Shown one piece after another: positions 42,941 to 54,703 of a stretch of 64,000 bases of DNA. Each line of letters starts with the position of its first letter. Positions within the stretch are counted from its first letter, which is position 1. The stretch comes from Karstenula rhodostoma CBS 690.94. Taxonomy: Eukaryota > Ascomycota > Dothideomycetes > Pleosporales > Didymosphaeriaceae. The position numbers and the translations under genes are program-made. Location of the stretch: assembly GCA_010093485.1 (NCBI GenBank), contig MU001503.1:1447132-1511131 (forward strand), in the 5' to 3' direction. The notes under the pieces are model-generated. The model saw only the letters and a list, made by a program, of their open reading frames with translations, made no database searches and was not told the origin of the DNA.

Positions 42941-45290
42941 CTACGAAGAGCCGTCACAAAATCCTTGAATCTTTCCCCAAGAGAAAGCTCCGTCTATGAT
43001 TGCCTCAGCATTTATGTATTCTCCCTCCTTGATCTTGGCGTCTATATTACCAAAATTCTCCAGCAGTAACTCTTTTGACCCAGGCTGTAATGTCATGGAC
43101 TTGAGATAGTTGTCGACTAGGTTCTGACGCTGTGACCCTATGAACTCCTTGTCCGGGTTTTTCAGACGAGTGCAGGATAGTATTAAGGAACCCAAACCTG
43201 CGGCGATGGCTGTGGATACAGAGCTTCCTGAAATACGATCGTTAGACTCAAGGAAAGGTATCACCCCAGCTGCAACGTTGTGGCCCGGAAGCGTGAAGTC
43301 ATATTTTTCTGTGTCGTCGATTGAACGAAGCAGTTGCCCGTATTCATCATAAGCCGTGATCGTGGTGGTTTCTCGCGCCGTTGCTGGCCATGCCTTGGTG
43401 ACATTTTTGCCCAAGTCATGGCTGCTACACATCATGACGATGTGATCATGGCCCGCGTTGCTGATCGCTTGGCCCAGGTTTTCGAAACTTTGGAGCAAAG
43501 AGAGACTCATAGATATGATGTCCACCTGTCTATCTCGTGCCCACTCTATTGCCTACGGGAAAGAAGTCAGCGACATGTCAATTTCGACAAGAGATGAATC
43601 GACTTACCCTTGCTAATCTCTTTGGGTTGATTCCATACCTATATCCATCGGTCACTTTCGCGACATACAACTCACAACGCGGATCTATAGCGCAGATCAA
43701 GTTTGCCATCTGTGTACCGTGCGGGTGCGACGCAAATAACCAAGGACTCAATTGATAGTCATCATCAACAAAGGAACGACCTTCCTTGATTCTTGACCAC
43801 AATGTCCGGAATTCCTTTGAGCTTGCACCGAGTCCATGACGCATGTGTTCATGCTCCACATCGTCTTCGTCGTCATCAGTCTCGTATGAAAGCACACGTT
43901 CACCTTTGACCTTTCTTCCCGCCAACCTATCAGTAACGACAGGTGATATACTCAATATACCATTGTCTATTATGGCAACCTTGGTGGGGCGAACTAGGTG
44001 TCCCTTGTCTAGAGCACCGTCGACATAAGTGCGATAGCTTAGTACGAAATTGGACAGTTTCGGGAAAGCTAGTCAAGGATCAGTGATGCACTCAAACGAC
44101 CGAGCCAGCTAACAAACACAGAACATACATCTCGTCAAGATCTGCTAACCTCTCGTGTGTAGGATTCCACAACTGCGGGGTCACCAGCGTGTTTTGCAGA
44201 CCCTTGTAATCCCTTCCTTCCGGCCACGGCCACTCTTGTATAAGTTTACGAAGCTGTCCACGAATTTATTCGCAGGTAGCCTTGCAATACTTCTTTGTCG
44301 TTGTCTCCTATATTATATAGATGTGAACAAAAGAAAGCTATCCTCATCAGCTAGATACGATCTTACATTTGCCTAGGACCTAGAGAAACTTACTCTGTTA
44401 AAGGTTCTTAAGCCCTCGCTGCTGAACTAATGGCGGATTGCTGCACGCTTACCGCTTGAGTACAAGTGTAACTCACGGATATTACTCTTCACCTTGTCGA
44501 ATAGGGAGAGACCGAGATCCAGGAATCTCCAGTCTAACACTTCTACTCTAAATATCCTCACATACTTCGCTATCTTTACTTTATTGTGCGGGTTGTGCAT
44601 TCTGTCGGGTACTTTAAGCTTAATGATTGAACCAACACTCTTCTCGCGGCGGAGCCAGTCTATGATATCGAAAACTTCTGTGTTTTCTTTAAGCACAGAC
44701 TTACCTACATTGTCTTTGCCCTCTGAGTGCATTTCCAAAGCCGGGAAACTAGCGTACTTGATAGCCGGCTCGTAAACTAAAAGCTCTTTCTTCTCCTTGT
44801 GACGTATCATAATTTCAAGGGCGCCACTATTGCCTCTCCGGGCCGCTACGTGGTAAGGTGTGGACTCTTGCTTTTTTCGCTGCTGCCAGTGATCCTTGGG
44901 ATGTTTGCATGCCACCTTTATGGTACCAATTATTTGATGGGTGAATGGATTCTCAAAGGATAGGAAGCCTGGCAGCTGGTGATGATCTCGACTAAGGTTG
45001 CAACGTGTCTCTCCTCATCAGGGAGTCCTATCAAGTCTGGATCGTTTATGGGCTCGTCGGATACATCAAAAGCCGCGTGGGGCAGCATGTGCCACCGAAT
45101 GCAGCTATCGATCTCGTGGTAGCCCTTTTCATCCCTTAGGAACTTCGATATCTCGGCCACAACAGCACTTTCGGTCTGAGTTCCTGTGCTATGGGCTTGC
45201 GCCAAAGCGATCTTCAGTGAGTCGTACAGCTTCTCAACCTCAGTGTTGAGAAAATTCGCAAAGCTGTCATTCCTCTTGACCTTTCTCCAT
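42941..45290 (-). pseudogene. decayed ankyrin-subtilase (peptidase S8) NLR-associated gene
   Basis: Reading on the minus strand, coding segments appear in the order of a fungal ankyrin-subtilase protein. First a helical N-terminal domain (45290 to about 44970: YDEVWRKVKRNDSFANFL...), then an ankyrin-like unit (STPYHVAARRGNSGALEIMI), a linker ending IRELHLYSSGKRAAIRH, and then the S8 domain. In the S8 domain the catalytic Asp (VAIIDNGI), His (SHPHGTQMA) and Ser (ISGSSVSTAIAAG) are all present across 43609-44068 and 42941-43552, joined by a normal intron. The upstream part is broken: a frameshift near 44960, a TAG at 44427-44429 where Trp is expected, and at least one frame conflict near 44160-44250. 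The protease half may still be open, but no complete protein can be read. Confidence 0.75.
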
Positions 45291-45558
45291 ACCTCATCGT
45301 AGCTGTTAGATATAGGACCCTCTTAGGATGCTTTCGCTTGCACTTTCGCAGTATTCGATTGATGCTTCGAGACAAACTATGTGCCAGATGGATCCATCAT
45401 GCCCAGGTGCACTGGCACCTAGTACGCATGTGAGAAGAAACGACGAATGTGAAATTTCTGAACATCTAGGACTATAGCGAGCGCGACAGGCTGCGGGCTA
45501 GGTGGCAACTGTGCACAGCGCGTACGTTCGCTGCCGCCTGCTCACGAAAAAGGACTAG

Positions 45559-48145
45559 TCATTATTTGAAACCTTGCAAAGTTCCATCTCAGAGTTGGAG
45601 GACATCACCAGTGTACCAATTAACGTCAACCTGAGACTAATTGTCAAGAAATGCTCCACGTTCCTGGACATCGACAACGACATGGTTTTCTGTGTGCATC
45701 ATTCAGCAAAGAGCTTCCTCCTTGAGAACAAAGAACTGCAGCAAAAAACGCATTCCACAATGGCACGCAGATGTTTGGATTTCCTGACATACTCCTTTGA
45801 TACTAAACCTGGCGTGAGAACAACCGAGGATGAATACCGGTTTATGAATGTCGAGGGACTCGAGGTACGATAGGTTCATTACGCTACACTATATTGGATG
45901 AAGCATCTCTCCGAAATCTCAGAAACGTCTGAAGATCAAGACCACCAAATACTTCTCAGAACATTCATTTACTTCTTCGACAATTGTTTCTTACAATGGC
46001 TGGAGGCTTTGACATCCCCGCTGGGTCTATCGTATCTGATCAGACAGATAGCAGATTTGGACGAGCTTTTCACCGTAAGTATTCATACTGACGGCATGAT
46101 AATTACTGACGGAAACCCTTTCAAGCCTAAGCTGCAACATGCCAGCGATGCGCCACACTGTTCAAAATCAGTACGACACGCTTCGGAGTTTCTTCGACTT
46201 CACCGGACCATGAAAAGCCCTGTCCCGGGTCCGAAGATAACCAACACTCTGTTTTTTGGTCCGAGAAATGGGGACCTACGACATGCGCTTCTCAGCCGAG
46301 AGTTTCCTTGGCTGAAATCGATGCCTCATGGAGACTAGGGTAACTCTCTCAGTCTAGAAGCACACACAGACTGGGTTCGAAACTGTACGTACTCTAGCGA
46401 TGGTCGACTTGTTGCGTCTTGTTCCGATGACAGGACAGTTCGCATATGGGATTCCCAGAGCGGTGAAAGGCAGAAAACCCTTGAAGGCTTCCAAAAGTGG
46501 GTTCAAAAGGTCGCGTTCTCCTCGAGTGGCACGATTGCAACCTGGAAAACACTGCGATCAGGATTTGGGACAGCGAAACATTTGAGTTGATTCGTGTTCT
46601 CAAGGTAACAGAGATTCTTGTGGATCTACCTTCAGATACCTATACCGACCACCTATTCGACATAGCGTTCCTTCCGAATGAGAGTAAACTCGCTACAGCG
46701 ACAGGGGATCGTGTGGCTATTTGGGACACTTCCGTGCACAAGGTTCTGGCGATCTCGCAGTTTCAGGGAAGCGTAGTATGCTTGCATATCTCAACGAGCG
46801 GTCTGCTGGCCGCAATTACCCACCTTTTCGAGGGTTCAAGCCTGTACAGTCGAATTACAGTGATGAACTGCGATGATGGCGAGATACTTCAGGAACTCGA
46901 GATTGTTCCTGGAGAGATTCGTGCAGTACGTTTTTCTCCAGATCCACAATGGCTAGCCAGCGATTCCGCCGATGGGAAATTACGCATATGTGCTACCAAC
47001 TCATTTGATGGCATCGCCAAAGTTTTTGAGCACCGGAATATCACATTCTCAACTGTCAGCTTCTCATATGACAGCTCCCGGATTGCTGCAACATATAGCG
47101 ACAAAAGCATAGCTATTTGGAAACTTGATGGGAGCGGGGAGCCAGAGAGGTTCTTGCTCGGGCATCGGGGAGTGATAACGTCAATCCAGTTCTCGCCCAT
47201 AGACTACTCCCTAAGTTCTTCGGCGTCAGACAAGACCGTCCGAATCTGGGACACCAACAGCGAGGTTGAGTTAGTCACCACGAGCGGGTCCGATCAGAGA
47301 CACGCGCAGTCGGTCAGCATTGTGACGATTTCGCCAAATAGAAATCTCATTGCATCAGGTGATCCGGATAGAGTGATATGCTTGTGGGATGGAGACACAG
47401 GACATTATCTGCACACTCTACTAGTGTTTTACTGTCGTTGTTCTTCTCGCTAGACGGACAAAGCTTGGGTTCGACCTCCACGGACTGTGTGGTCAGAACT
47501 TGGAATGTCGTAAGTAAGATCCAAACGCACTCTTTTGACAGGCATTTGGATTGGGTGCGATGTGCTGCGTTTTCGCCAGATGGACAGACCCTTGCTTCCG
47601 GATCAGACGACTGCACAATAAGAATATGAGATCTTACGGCAACGAGCGAAGACAACAATAAACGCAAGTCACTAAAGGAAAGGAAGCTAGAAGGCTATTC
47701 ATATTACATAAGATGTATAGCCTTTTCGCCAGACGGTCGTTATCTGGCGTCTGGTGGAGACAATACCAATCTTTTACTTTGGGATCTGAGCTCAACAATA
47801 CATCCAACTACCAATGAGATCTCCGACCCTACCTCGGATTCTGACGTAGAGTCCGAGTCCTGCATCAGATCATCCAAAACGCCCGATGACATATCTGCTG
47901 TTGCATTTAACAATGGCAATGAGACGATCATATCCTGCAGTTCCAACAGACAAATCACTATTTGGAATGCCCACACAGCGGAACCGCTACAAACCATCCA
48001 CACACCAGTCAATTGTGTCACACTGCATATTGACCCAAAGAATCTAAACTGGATTCTTACAGAACATGGTGCGTGGCTACTTGGAGAAAATGCTAACCCT
48101 AACCCTAAGCTTAACTTCAAATTTAAATCCTTTAACCATATATAG
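45559..48145 (+). pseudogene. 5'-truncated, broken NACHT/WD40 NLR remnant
   Basis: Frame starts abruptly (SLFETLQSSISELEDITSVPIN) with the region that follows the NACHT NTPase in fungal NLRs; no P-loop is found upstream, so the NTPase part is missing. A helical linker follows, then WD40 repeats from about 46365 to 48000 with repeated FSPDG...ASxSxDxTVRIWD signatures. The reading frame is broken by in-frame stops at 45871-45873, 46336-46338 and 47627-47629 (the last replacing the Trp of a TIRIWDL repeat) and by frameshifts near 46540 and 47430. The end of the last frame runs through a telomere-like repeat. Convergently oriented next to the subtilase pseudogene's N-terminal end, the two start ends lie about 270 bases apart. 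Confidence 0.8.
48093..48108 (+). repeat. interstitial telomere-type repeat (CCCTAA)
   Basis: CTAACCCTAACCCTAA on the plus strand, about 2.6 units of the fungal telomere repeat TTAGGG, inside the last 55 bases of the NLR remnant's frame (encoding NANPNPKLN). Confidence 0.75.
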
Positions 48146-48356
48146 ATTACACTCAGTTTTCTACCATACTAGATAGCTAAAAGAGACCTGCCCCGTGATT
48201 ACAAAGAGACCAACCACGAAGTCGATCCCTCTATAGCGATCCAGCACTGTGTTCATATTCTCTGAATTAAGCAACACATCAGCCAAGTTTTTGACCAAGC
48301 TTCTGATCTACACTGACCTCGAACTAACCCTTGCCGATGCCAATAGATCTTCACAT

Positions 48357-49640
48357 TCACGACGGCGGCGGGTTCAAGTCCAACCCATCCACGGCCAAAT
48401 GGAAACTATCCAATCTCCCATAGCTCCCCGCCACATCGAGATCCAAGCGCCCTCTCTCGCAGTCTTCGAAGTCAACCTCCTGGATCAGCAGCTCATCTTC
48501 GACTTCCCACAACGGGCCCGAGAGGACCTCGCCAAAAGGTGAGATGATGCAAGAGCCACCGCGAGACACGAATTCGTCGGCGCCCGGGTCAGCCTGCACC
48601 TGGGGTGCGGCATGCGTCGTAGACTGCGAGAGTTTGCTTTTGGGGGCAGCAGGGATAGCAGTATGCGGCTCATCTTCAATGGCCGAGCTGTCGCCGTTTG
48701 GCAGCGCCGCACCGTTTGCTTTCTCCTCGACGATGGGCCAGCATATCTCGTGCTTGTCCTCCGTTACTGTGATGGTGCTTCTCCTCCTCGGCCTACTGTG
48801 GCCAGGCGCTGTGGCTGCCTGCTCCACACTCGCAGCCCCGGTGGTCGCGCTCTTCGCCGCAGTCTTCCCCGTAATCCACGCCGGCAGCTGACTCGTCTTC
48901 ACACACTGATTCGCACTAACCACCACACACCTCCCCTCGATCCCCACCGTGCGCATCAGGCTGGCCCAGCCATCCCTCGCATCCGCCGTCGGCGCGAACC
49001 ACAGATTCACGTTCTGGCTGTACAGCGCCTGCCTCAACAGCGGCATGTAGTTCTCCCAGCAGATGGCAGCCGCCATGCACAGCTTCACGCCCTTGATCTC
49101 GGTCGTGACGGCGCGCAGCGTGGAAGGCGAGCCCTGGCCCCAGATCATGCGCTCGCTGCCCGTGGGCATGACTTTGCGGCGCTTGCCCAGCACGCCTGCC
49201 CTGGGACACACGTAGAGCGCACCGCAGTAGAGGGTTCCGGCGCACCGCTCCACGAGGCCCGTGACGATGAAGACGCCAGTCTCGCGCGCGATGCGCTCTA
49301 GCTCTTCCCTCGTGCCGTCGCCGCGGTACTTCTTACCCTTGGGCAACTCAAGGCGTCGCTCTACCCAGCCGTCTCCCGCGCCAGGAGGCGTGTCGCCCAA
49401 GTCAACGGCTGCATGGAAGTAGGAGAGGAACTGGTCGCGGCCCTCGCTTGTTCGTCCTCCGACTGCACTGCCAAAGGCGCAGGTGCGTGGATAGCCGCCT
49501 AGGTAAGCCTCCGGGAAGAGGATGATGTCGACACCTTGGGATGCGGCTTTACGTGTGGTAGCTTCAAGCGCGTGGAGTGTTTCGGCGGTGGTGGAAAGAG
49601 TGCGGCTTTGCGCGGACCCAAGTTTTAATGTTTGTGGCAT
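48357..49640 (-). CDS. nitrilase family carbon-nitrogen hydrolase
   Basis: Hydrolyses nitriles to carboxylic acids and ammonia, probably in the cytosol. From the ATG at 49640 ([12 protein letters not shown]) it gives 427 residues; an in-frame ATG at 49685 would add 15. The catalytic triad is visible: E44 in [13 protein letters not shown]156 in [17 protein letters not shown] and C194 in [11 protein letters not shown]. The YPR and CWENYMPL contexts are those of true nitrilases rather than other branches of the superfamily. An extra disordered segment of about 90 residues (Ala/Ser/Arg-rich, around residues 255-345) interrupts the domain before the [18 protein letters not shown] motif. Usual fungal nitrilases are about 320-360 residues. 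It is the right conserved flank of the accessory island. Confidence 0.9.
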   Translation of the reverse strand: MPQTLKLGSAQSRTLSTTAETLHALEATTRKAASQGVDIILFPEAYLGGYPRTCAFGSAVGGRTSEGRDQFLSYFHAAVDLGDTPPGAGDGWVERRLELPKGKKYRGDGTREELERIARETGVFIVTGLVERCAGTLYCGALYVCPRAGVLGKRRKVMPTGSERMIWGQGSPSTLRAVTTEIKGVKLCMAAAICWENYMPLLRQALYSQNVNLWFAPTADARDGWASLMRTVGIEGRCVVVSANQCVKTSQLPAWITGKTAAKSATTGAASVEQAATAPGHSRPRRRSTITVTEDKHEICWPIVEEKANGAALPNGDSSAIEDEPHTAIPAAPKSKLSQSTTHAAPQVQADPGADEFVSRGGSCIISPFGEVLSGPLWEVEDELLIQEVDFEDCERGRLDLDVAGSYGRLDSFHLAVDGLDLNPPPS

Positions 49641-50343
49641 GGCAGGAATGGCGTGAACCGGAGAACGAAGTTCACTGAGTTGCATCAATTGGGTATTATA
49701 GAGTGCTCACTAGGTGCGTAATTGCGATATTTGAAGTTGCTCAAGATTCCGCAACTGTACGCCGCAACAACCGCATTGTCCGCCAGTCCCCCGCTGCGGG
49801 GAACCAGCCGCGGTCAACCGAGAACGGTAAGTCGCATCACGTGATGTCATGATCATCTGACGCTTGAGGTCGTCCTACTTGATGACTCTCCGCGACACTC
49901 AGTCGTGTGCTTCTCCTGCTTGACACGATGAGCCTCACATTGATTCGGTGTGGTGGCGCAGCATGATGCTAACGGATACTATTGGCCAGCTGTCCTTCGG
50001 GATCTAAGGCTTGGGCAAAAGGACACCAGACGAGGTGTCTGGAACAGGCATCGTGATACTCTCGTATATCCTGTACAATTGCAGCCCAGCGATGACATGC
50101 GCATCTCCGGGCGTGACCAGGAGAGTTCAAGTGTGCGCCACGCCTCGTATCGAAGTCCTCTGCGCCACCACCGTAAAGAGGCTCAGCCTCGCGCGCAATT
50201 AGTTAAATATCGCGAAACGCCCCGCGAACCCCAGCTTTGTAGTACATGTCAAGCATCTGGAATATCCAGCCTCTGGGATCGAATATCCTTCGTCGCGATC
50301 GCCACCTTATCGAATTCTTCGCAATCTCAAATACCTACCCAGC
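49641..50343. other. intergenic between divergent genes
   Basis: Promoter region for the nitrilase gene and the small gene at 50344. No gene, repeat or special motif noticed. Confidence 0.4.
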
Positions 50344-50926
50344 ATGGGTCTCTCCAAACAGCAAGAAGCCCAGGCCGATAGCTCCATGAGACCCGAGGCA
50401 GAGTACGTCACCTGAGGCCCGGACGCCCTCGGGGACTCTCCGCAGACAGTGTTGCTAACGGAGCCCCAGCGCCCCACCACCTCTCTACACCGGCCCACCT
50501 ACCGCCAACCAGCGTTCGCTAGTCGAGAATGTCAGCGCTGATATGGCGAGTCTCGGCGAGGGTGATCCCCAGGAGACCATTTCCGTGCCCATGGTCCACA
50601 GCGCCGAGAACGTCAACTGGAAGAAACTGTGGTCCAAGGATCGCAAAGTAGTATCGCATTCTGTGGTCGTGCGCAAGATGCCGCGCGAGTGGTATCTAAA
50701 GCATTATGCGAAAGATGCGGAAGGGAATTATGTCGGGACGGAGAAGCCCGCAGTAGATGCAGGGTTGGTATTTGTTCCGTCGAAGAGCACACCAGATGAT
50801 CTGTTGCAACAGGTGCAAAAGGTTGCGTTTGGGAAGCAGCATTACGCCGGCGACTTTTCGTCTGGTGTCGGTATGATATCGGGTCTAGGGGACGGATACG
50901 CGTTGTCTAGTGGCCCGAGGAAGTAG
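50344..50926 (+). CDS. small conserved-type protein, function unknown
   Basis: Two exons, 50344-50402 and 50470-50926, joined in frame (donor GTACGT, acceptor CCCAG), give 171 residues starting MGLSKQQEAQADSSM. The ATG at the head of the first exon fits a polar N-terminus; the second exon holds a conserved-looking core (NWKKLWSKDRKVVSHSVVVRKMPREWYLKHYAKDAEG...). No signal peptide or membrane helix is visible. I do not recognise the family. It ends 67 bases before the convergent rhodopsin-domain gene. Confidence 0.7.
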
Positions 50927-50993
50927 TTCGATTGTTGTTGATACCATTGTCCAATTCTTGTTATTATATATTTCGCATAGAGGTCTCGCCTCC

Positions 50994-52451
50994 TCAAGCA
51001 TCTCGTGCGTTCTTCTCCATGTCAAACTCGTGCTCTTCCTGATAGGTTGTAATGACTGTCCGATTCCCGTTCCAGATTGAAGGACTGGTGGCTCTCTCGT
51101 CGCCATGAACGGGCAAGGGTAGCACAATCATTGGAAGCGCAGTCAGGTATCTGGTGCTCTCGCTGCTCCCAATGCTTGCTCTGTTGTCCCCATCTTTTAC
51201 CATGTTCGCCGTTGTGCTGACTTTGATGCGATTCAAACGGACATGCTCCTCAACAAGAGCAGAAGTCGCAAGAGAATCCCCGGCACTGAGCTTTCCGTAT
51301 CCAGGGACTCTTCCGCTTGAGCTTTTTCGTCCTGTGTCATTGCTGCGGGCGGTGTTGAGACTGAAGTAGCGCTTGAAGAAGCCTTTCAGGGCTGGGGCAC
51401 AAGCGCACATTACGCCCAGTTGTGCCTCGAGAGCCGTCCACACCCAGCCGTACCACGCATACCAGGTGATGTCATATGTGGTGTAGTAAACAGTGATTGC
51501 GTAGTAGGCTCGCATGACGCCGCATAAGCAGGTCCTAATTTTGTCAGGTCCCTCCGAAAGACGGTGTTATTCGCCGAGGTACTTACAACAGGCCAAAACC
51601 AAAGATCCCGCAAAGCGCAGCCTTCTGTCGCTTCGAGATCTTGACGTTCCAGATGAGAAGGACTGGCAATGCGCAGAGGTAGAAGTCTAGTAATGTGCCG
51701 ATGACAACAGCGGACACAGTCAGAGCACCTTCGTCATTGCACTTCAATTCATGTGTAACCCTCCAGGTAATGTCGTAGTAGTACCAGTATCCTTCAATAG
51801 GCGAACATGAGAAAATGATCGCGAGGCTAAAGGCAAAGAAGTATGCGATGACGAATGCGATCGAGCCCCAGGTCCAGTAAATGAATGCTTTGGATATCGA
51901 GCCAGTCGTGATTCGCTTATAGAAGCTAAGGATCGATATCTTGATCAGACTAGTAGTCAGCAGGTACAAGATCTGGATGACCACGACAATCTTTCGAAGT
52001 CAGCATATCGGTATGTTATTTCAGTAGATGGATACTCACCTTCCTGGTGGACATCAGTATGTCCGGTGTCTGATCCCACGTGTGCCTTCGATAGCCATAT
52101 TCCTGACAGGCTGCAAGCTGTTAGCTGTGTCCAACGCTAGGAATAGAGACGCCACTGACCAAGTACCACCGCAATGGCTGCTGCGATCAGTGGTATGATC
52201 GCGCTGGTCATAATCCAATCATCGAGCCCGGCAGTCTTCGTCGTGACCACTCTTGCCCACATCCGCGCGAGGTACACTAGGATGGACAACGCCAGGAACA
52301 CAATCACGACGATGGGTCCAGAATCGCTGTGTATCTCCGGATTGATATAATTCGGGGCCGGCCATGATATAATAACGTCCGCTGGTATGTCCAATCCTCC
52401 CCCGCGACGGAAAAGGTTGGCATGCCTCCTTAAGGCAGTAACGTCTGCCAT
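50994..52451 (-). CDS. fungal rhodopsin-domain membrane protein (PTH11-like)
   Basis: Integral membrane protein of the large fungal rhodopsin-domain family, which includes PTH11-like putative receptors. Four exons, 52160-52451, 52040-52110, 51587-51990 and 50994-51534, join in frame to 435 residues. Seven hydrophobic helices are visible, from GPIVVIVFLALSILVYLARMW to TALEAQLGVMCACAPALKGFF. Family motifs include DDWIM after helix 2, YGYRRHTWD in the first outer loop and LTCLCGVMRAYY. The last 110 residues are a polar cytoplasmic tail rich in Ser/Thr. There is no CFEM domain. Ligand unknown; roles in surface sensing are known only for distant relatives. Confidence 0.87.
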
Positions 52452-54703
52452 GGATGCTGCAGTGGCACTGCTGCTGGGTGAACAATCACGGGAATGGCGG
52501 ATACTGGTGGAGGAAGAGTGAGCATGCCCAGCCTATGTGTAGGCGGGATGGGAATACGTTAAAATCCGCGTCGCGGGTCGACGTTGAATAGGCTTGTGAC
52601 ACGCATGTGCATGTAGATCAAACTCTCTTGCCATGCAGATCTGAAATATACCTTAGCGCTTTGGGACGGACCGTGAGCTTGTGGTACGGTTGATCAATCC
52701 CCAGGGCAAGCGTGCGATTTGCTCGGCAGTGTCAGCCAAAACCCGGCTGCCGATACCTGACACTGTCGTGTCGACTTAATTCCAGCGCCCGAAATGGGGA
52801 TGCTAGGCACAATCGTTTTTCCATCACGACCATTTATTAGTTGTTCGTGGTCGATCATACGTGGAAGAGCCAGTAAAGTTTTACTAACCGGTCAATTAGA
52901 GTTTAGCGGGCGAAAGGGCCGCTGTTCGCCCAAGTTGCGAGGTGAGATTTCCGACGTAGGGCCAGACTCGCCTTCAACAGGGTTGCGGTTCAAGCTTTCC
53001 AATTATTACGCTTTGGGCCACATCGAACGATGCTCTTGCAGTCTTCCGCTTCTTGGCTAGATGTCGATGAACACGATGTTGAGGTTCTTGGCCGCGAAGG
53101 TCGATCTTGTCTGTGGTTTGGAGACAAAAATCATGTTAACAGTCAACCCGCGCAAAGTTTGGTTTACTGGTAAAATCGCCTCTGCCGGCCCCTCCCAGTC
53201 CGTTCCTCCTCTGCAGAAAAAGCTCCTAGCAGTAACTCCAGGACAGATACCCGGTCGATCGATCCTTCTTCGGGAGATTTGCTCGTGGGGCAAATATTTA
53301 CCGTTGGATCGACAATGCTACGATCCACGTGGATGCAAGGTCACGGTCGGGACGAGCTGTCATGGGTGTACGCTATGGCCATGGCGTGTCAAAAAGGTCG
53401 CTCCGTATGGTTGTGGACCAGGGGCTTGAGCAAACAATAGAGTTTCGCTTTGCGTTCGGCGTACACTGGGTATGTGAAACCAAGTCATGCCGAGGCTAAT
53501 CTTTTAAATTATTTGTCTATCACTTTACGGGACGCTACTTTGTAGTTCGAGTCAACAATCAGAAAACGACAAAAATCTTTTAAATGCCGAGGTCAATCTT
53601 TTCTGCGAAGGCAGAAATTCTCAAAGATCCAGCAGCTATTCGCAATACCGCTGTAGGCCCGAGTCAGGACGCTTCCGGTCAGTGTAATGGCCGCGGATTG
53701 TAATTGACATCAGGGCGATGTTGGCGATGATAAGCGACAGGGGACGACATCTGCCATGGATGTGTGTTGTTCGAGAATGCGCACAGACTGGAACGCCGCA
53801 CAGGCACACCTGCGCCCTCAATAGCCCTAGCAGATTAATGTGCCCTAGCACAACGATGTGCGAAACTTGCGACGCCGCCGTCGATACATCGAACACCCAT
53901 CTCTTCATTGAGCACCAACGTGTGCGGTGGTGTGACCTCCAAAGTGGATGCAAGCCAGGGGCATTGTCTGGTTCTGAACGCATCCGGAACCCCGAGGCGA
54001 ACTAACGACCTCCCGTCCAAGATTCAGACATTGATCAATGCACCGGTTAGCTGGTGTCACGAAGGATAGGACGCAGAGCCTCCGCTGAATCCTCGTGTGT
54101 ATCGTCTTATCCTATAGAACTACCTCCAGGCCGAGGATGCTCCGTCAGTCACGTGCTAAACAGCCAATCAAGAGGAGCTTCGGTGCGAATCCAGCGGCAG
54201 CGAAGCCATGGAACGGAGGAGAAGAATCCGGAGCTGGTCGTGGAGAACGCACATAAAAGCTCCACGGCTTTCCGTATGCGACCTGGTCCATTTTTCGGTA
54301 CGAAGCATAACGAAAAGGTTTCGTTTAGAAGCTTGTCTTTTACCGACACGCCTCACAGCTGCAGTATACGATGGAAACCGGACTATTCGACACATCAACT
54401 ATCTGGAGGGAAATAATGACAAAATTATCGAGTTGTCGAGTGTGTGGATCACAAAAATGATCACAAAAGGTTGTTTCCCTAGCTAGTAGCTCAAAAATAA
54501 ACGTGTTTGAAAAAAGGTCACAAAATAAAGCAAAGATCAGTTTGGGATAAATCAACTATCAAAGCACAACGCAACACAATAACAACATATATTTCAATCC
54601 TCAGCGATCCCTCGCTATGCAAAGATACCCAACCCACGTGGCAAAGCGATCAACCAAGAAACACACTCACTAACAAGCTAAAAACCTCACCCTCCTCTTC
54701 CAC
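52452..54703. other. intergenic of 2.25 kb, no gene seen
   Basis: Small frames (for example 53061-53429) have no protein-like features. Holds the 19-bp direct repeat at 53487 and 53584. Confidence 0.4.
53487..53602 (+). repeat. 19-bp direct repeats flanking an AT-rich 78-bp segment
   Basis: ATGCCGAGGCTAATCTTTT (53487-53505) recurs as ATGCCGAGGTCAATCTTTT (53584-53602), two mismatches apart. The segment between them is AT-rich and not similar to the other dispersed units seen here. It could be a local duplication or an insertion with a long target-site duplication. Confidence 0.5.

Noticed and set aside
48093..48108. A true chromosome end or assembly end at the telomere-like tract
   Set aside because: Only about 2.6 units, with unique sequence and conserved genes continuing on both sides.
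53061..53429. 122-codon plus-strand frame in the 52.5-54.7 kb gap
   Set aside because: No recognisable composition, signal peptide or domain, and no supporting splice structure.
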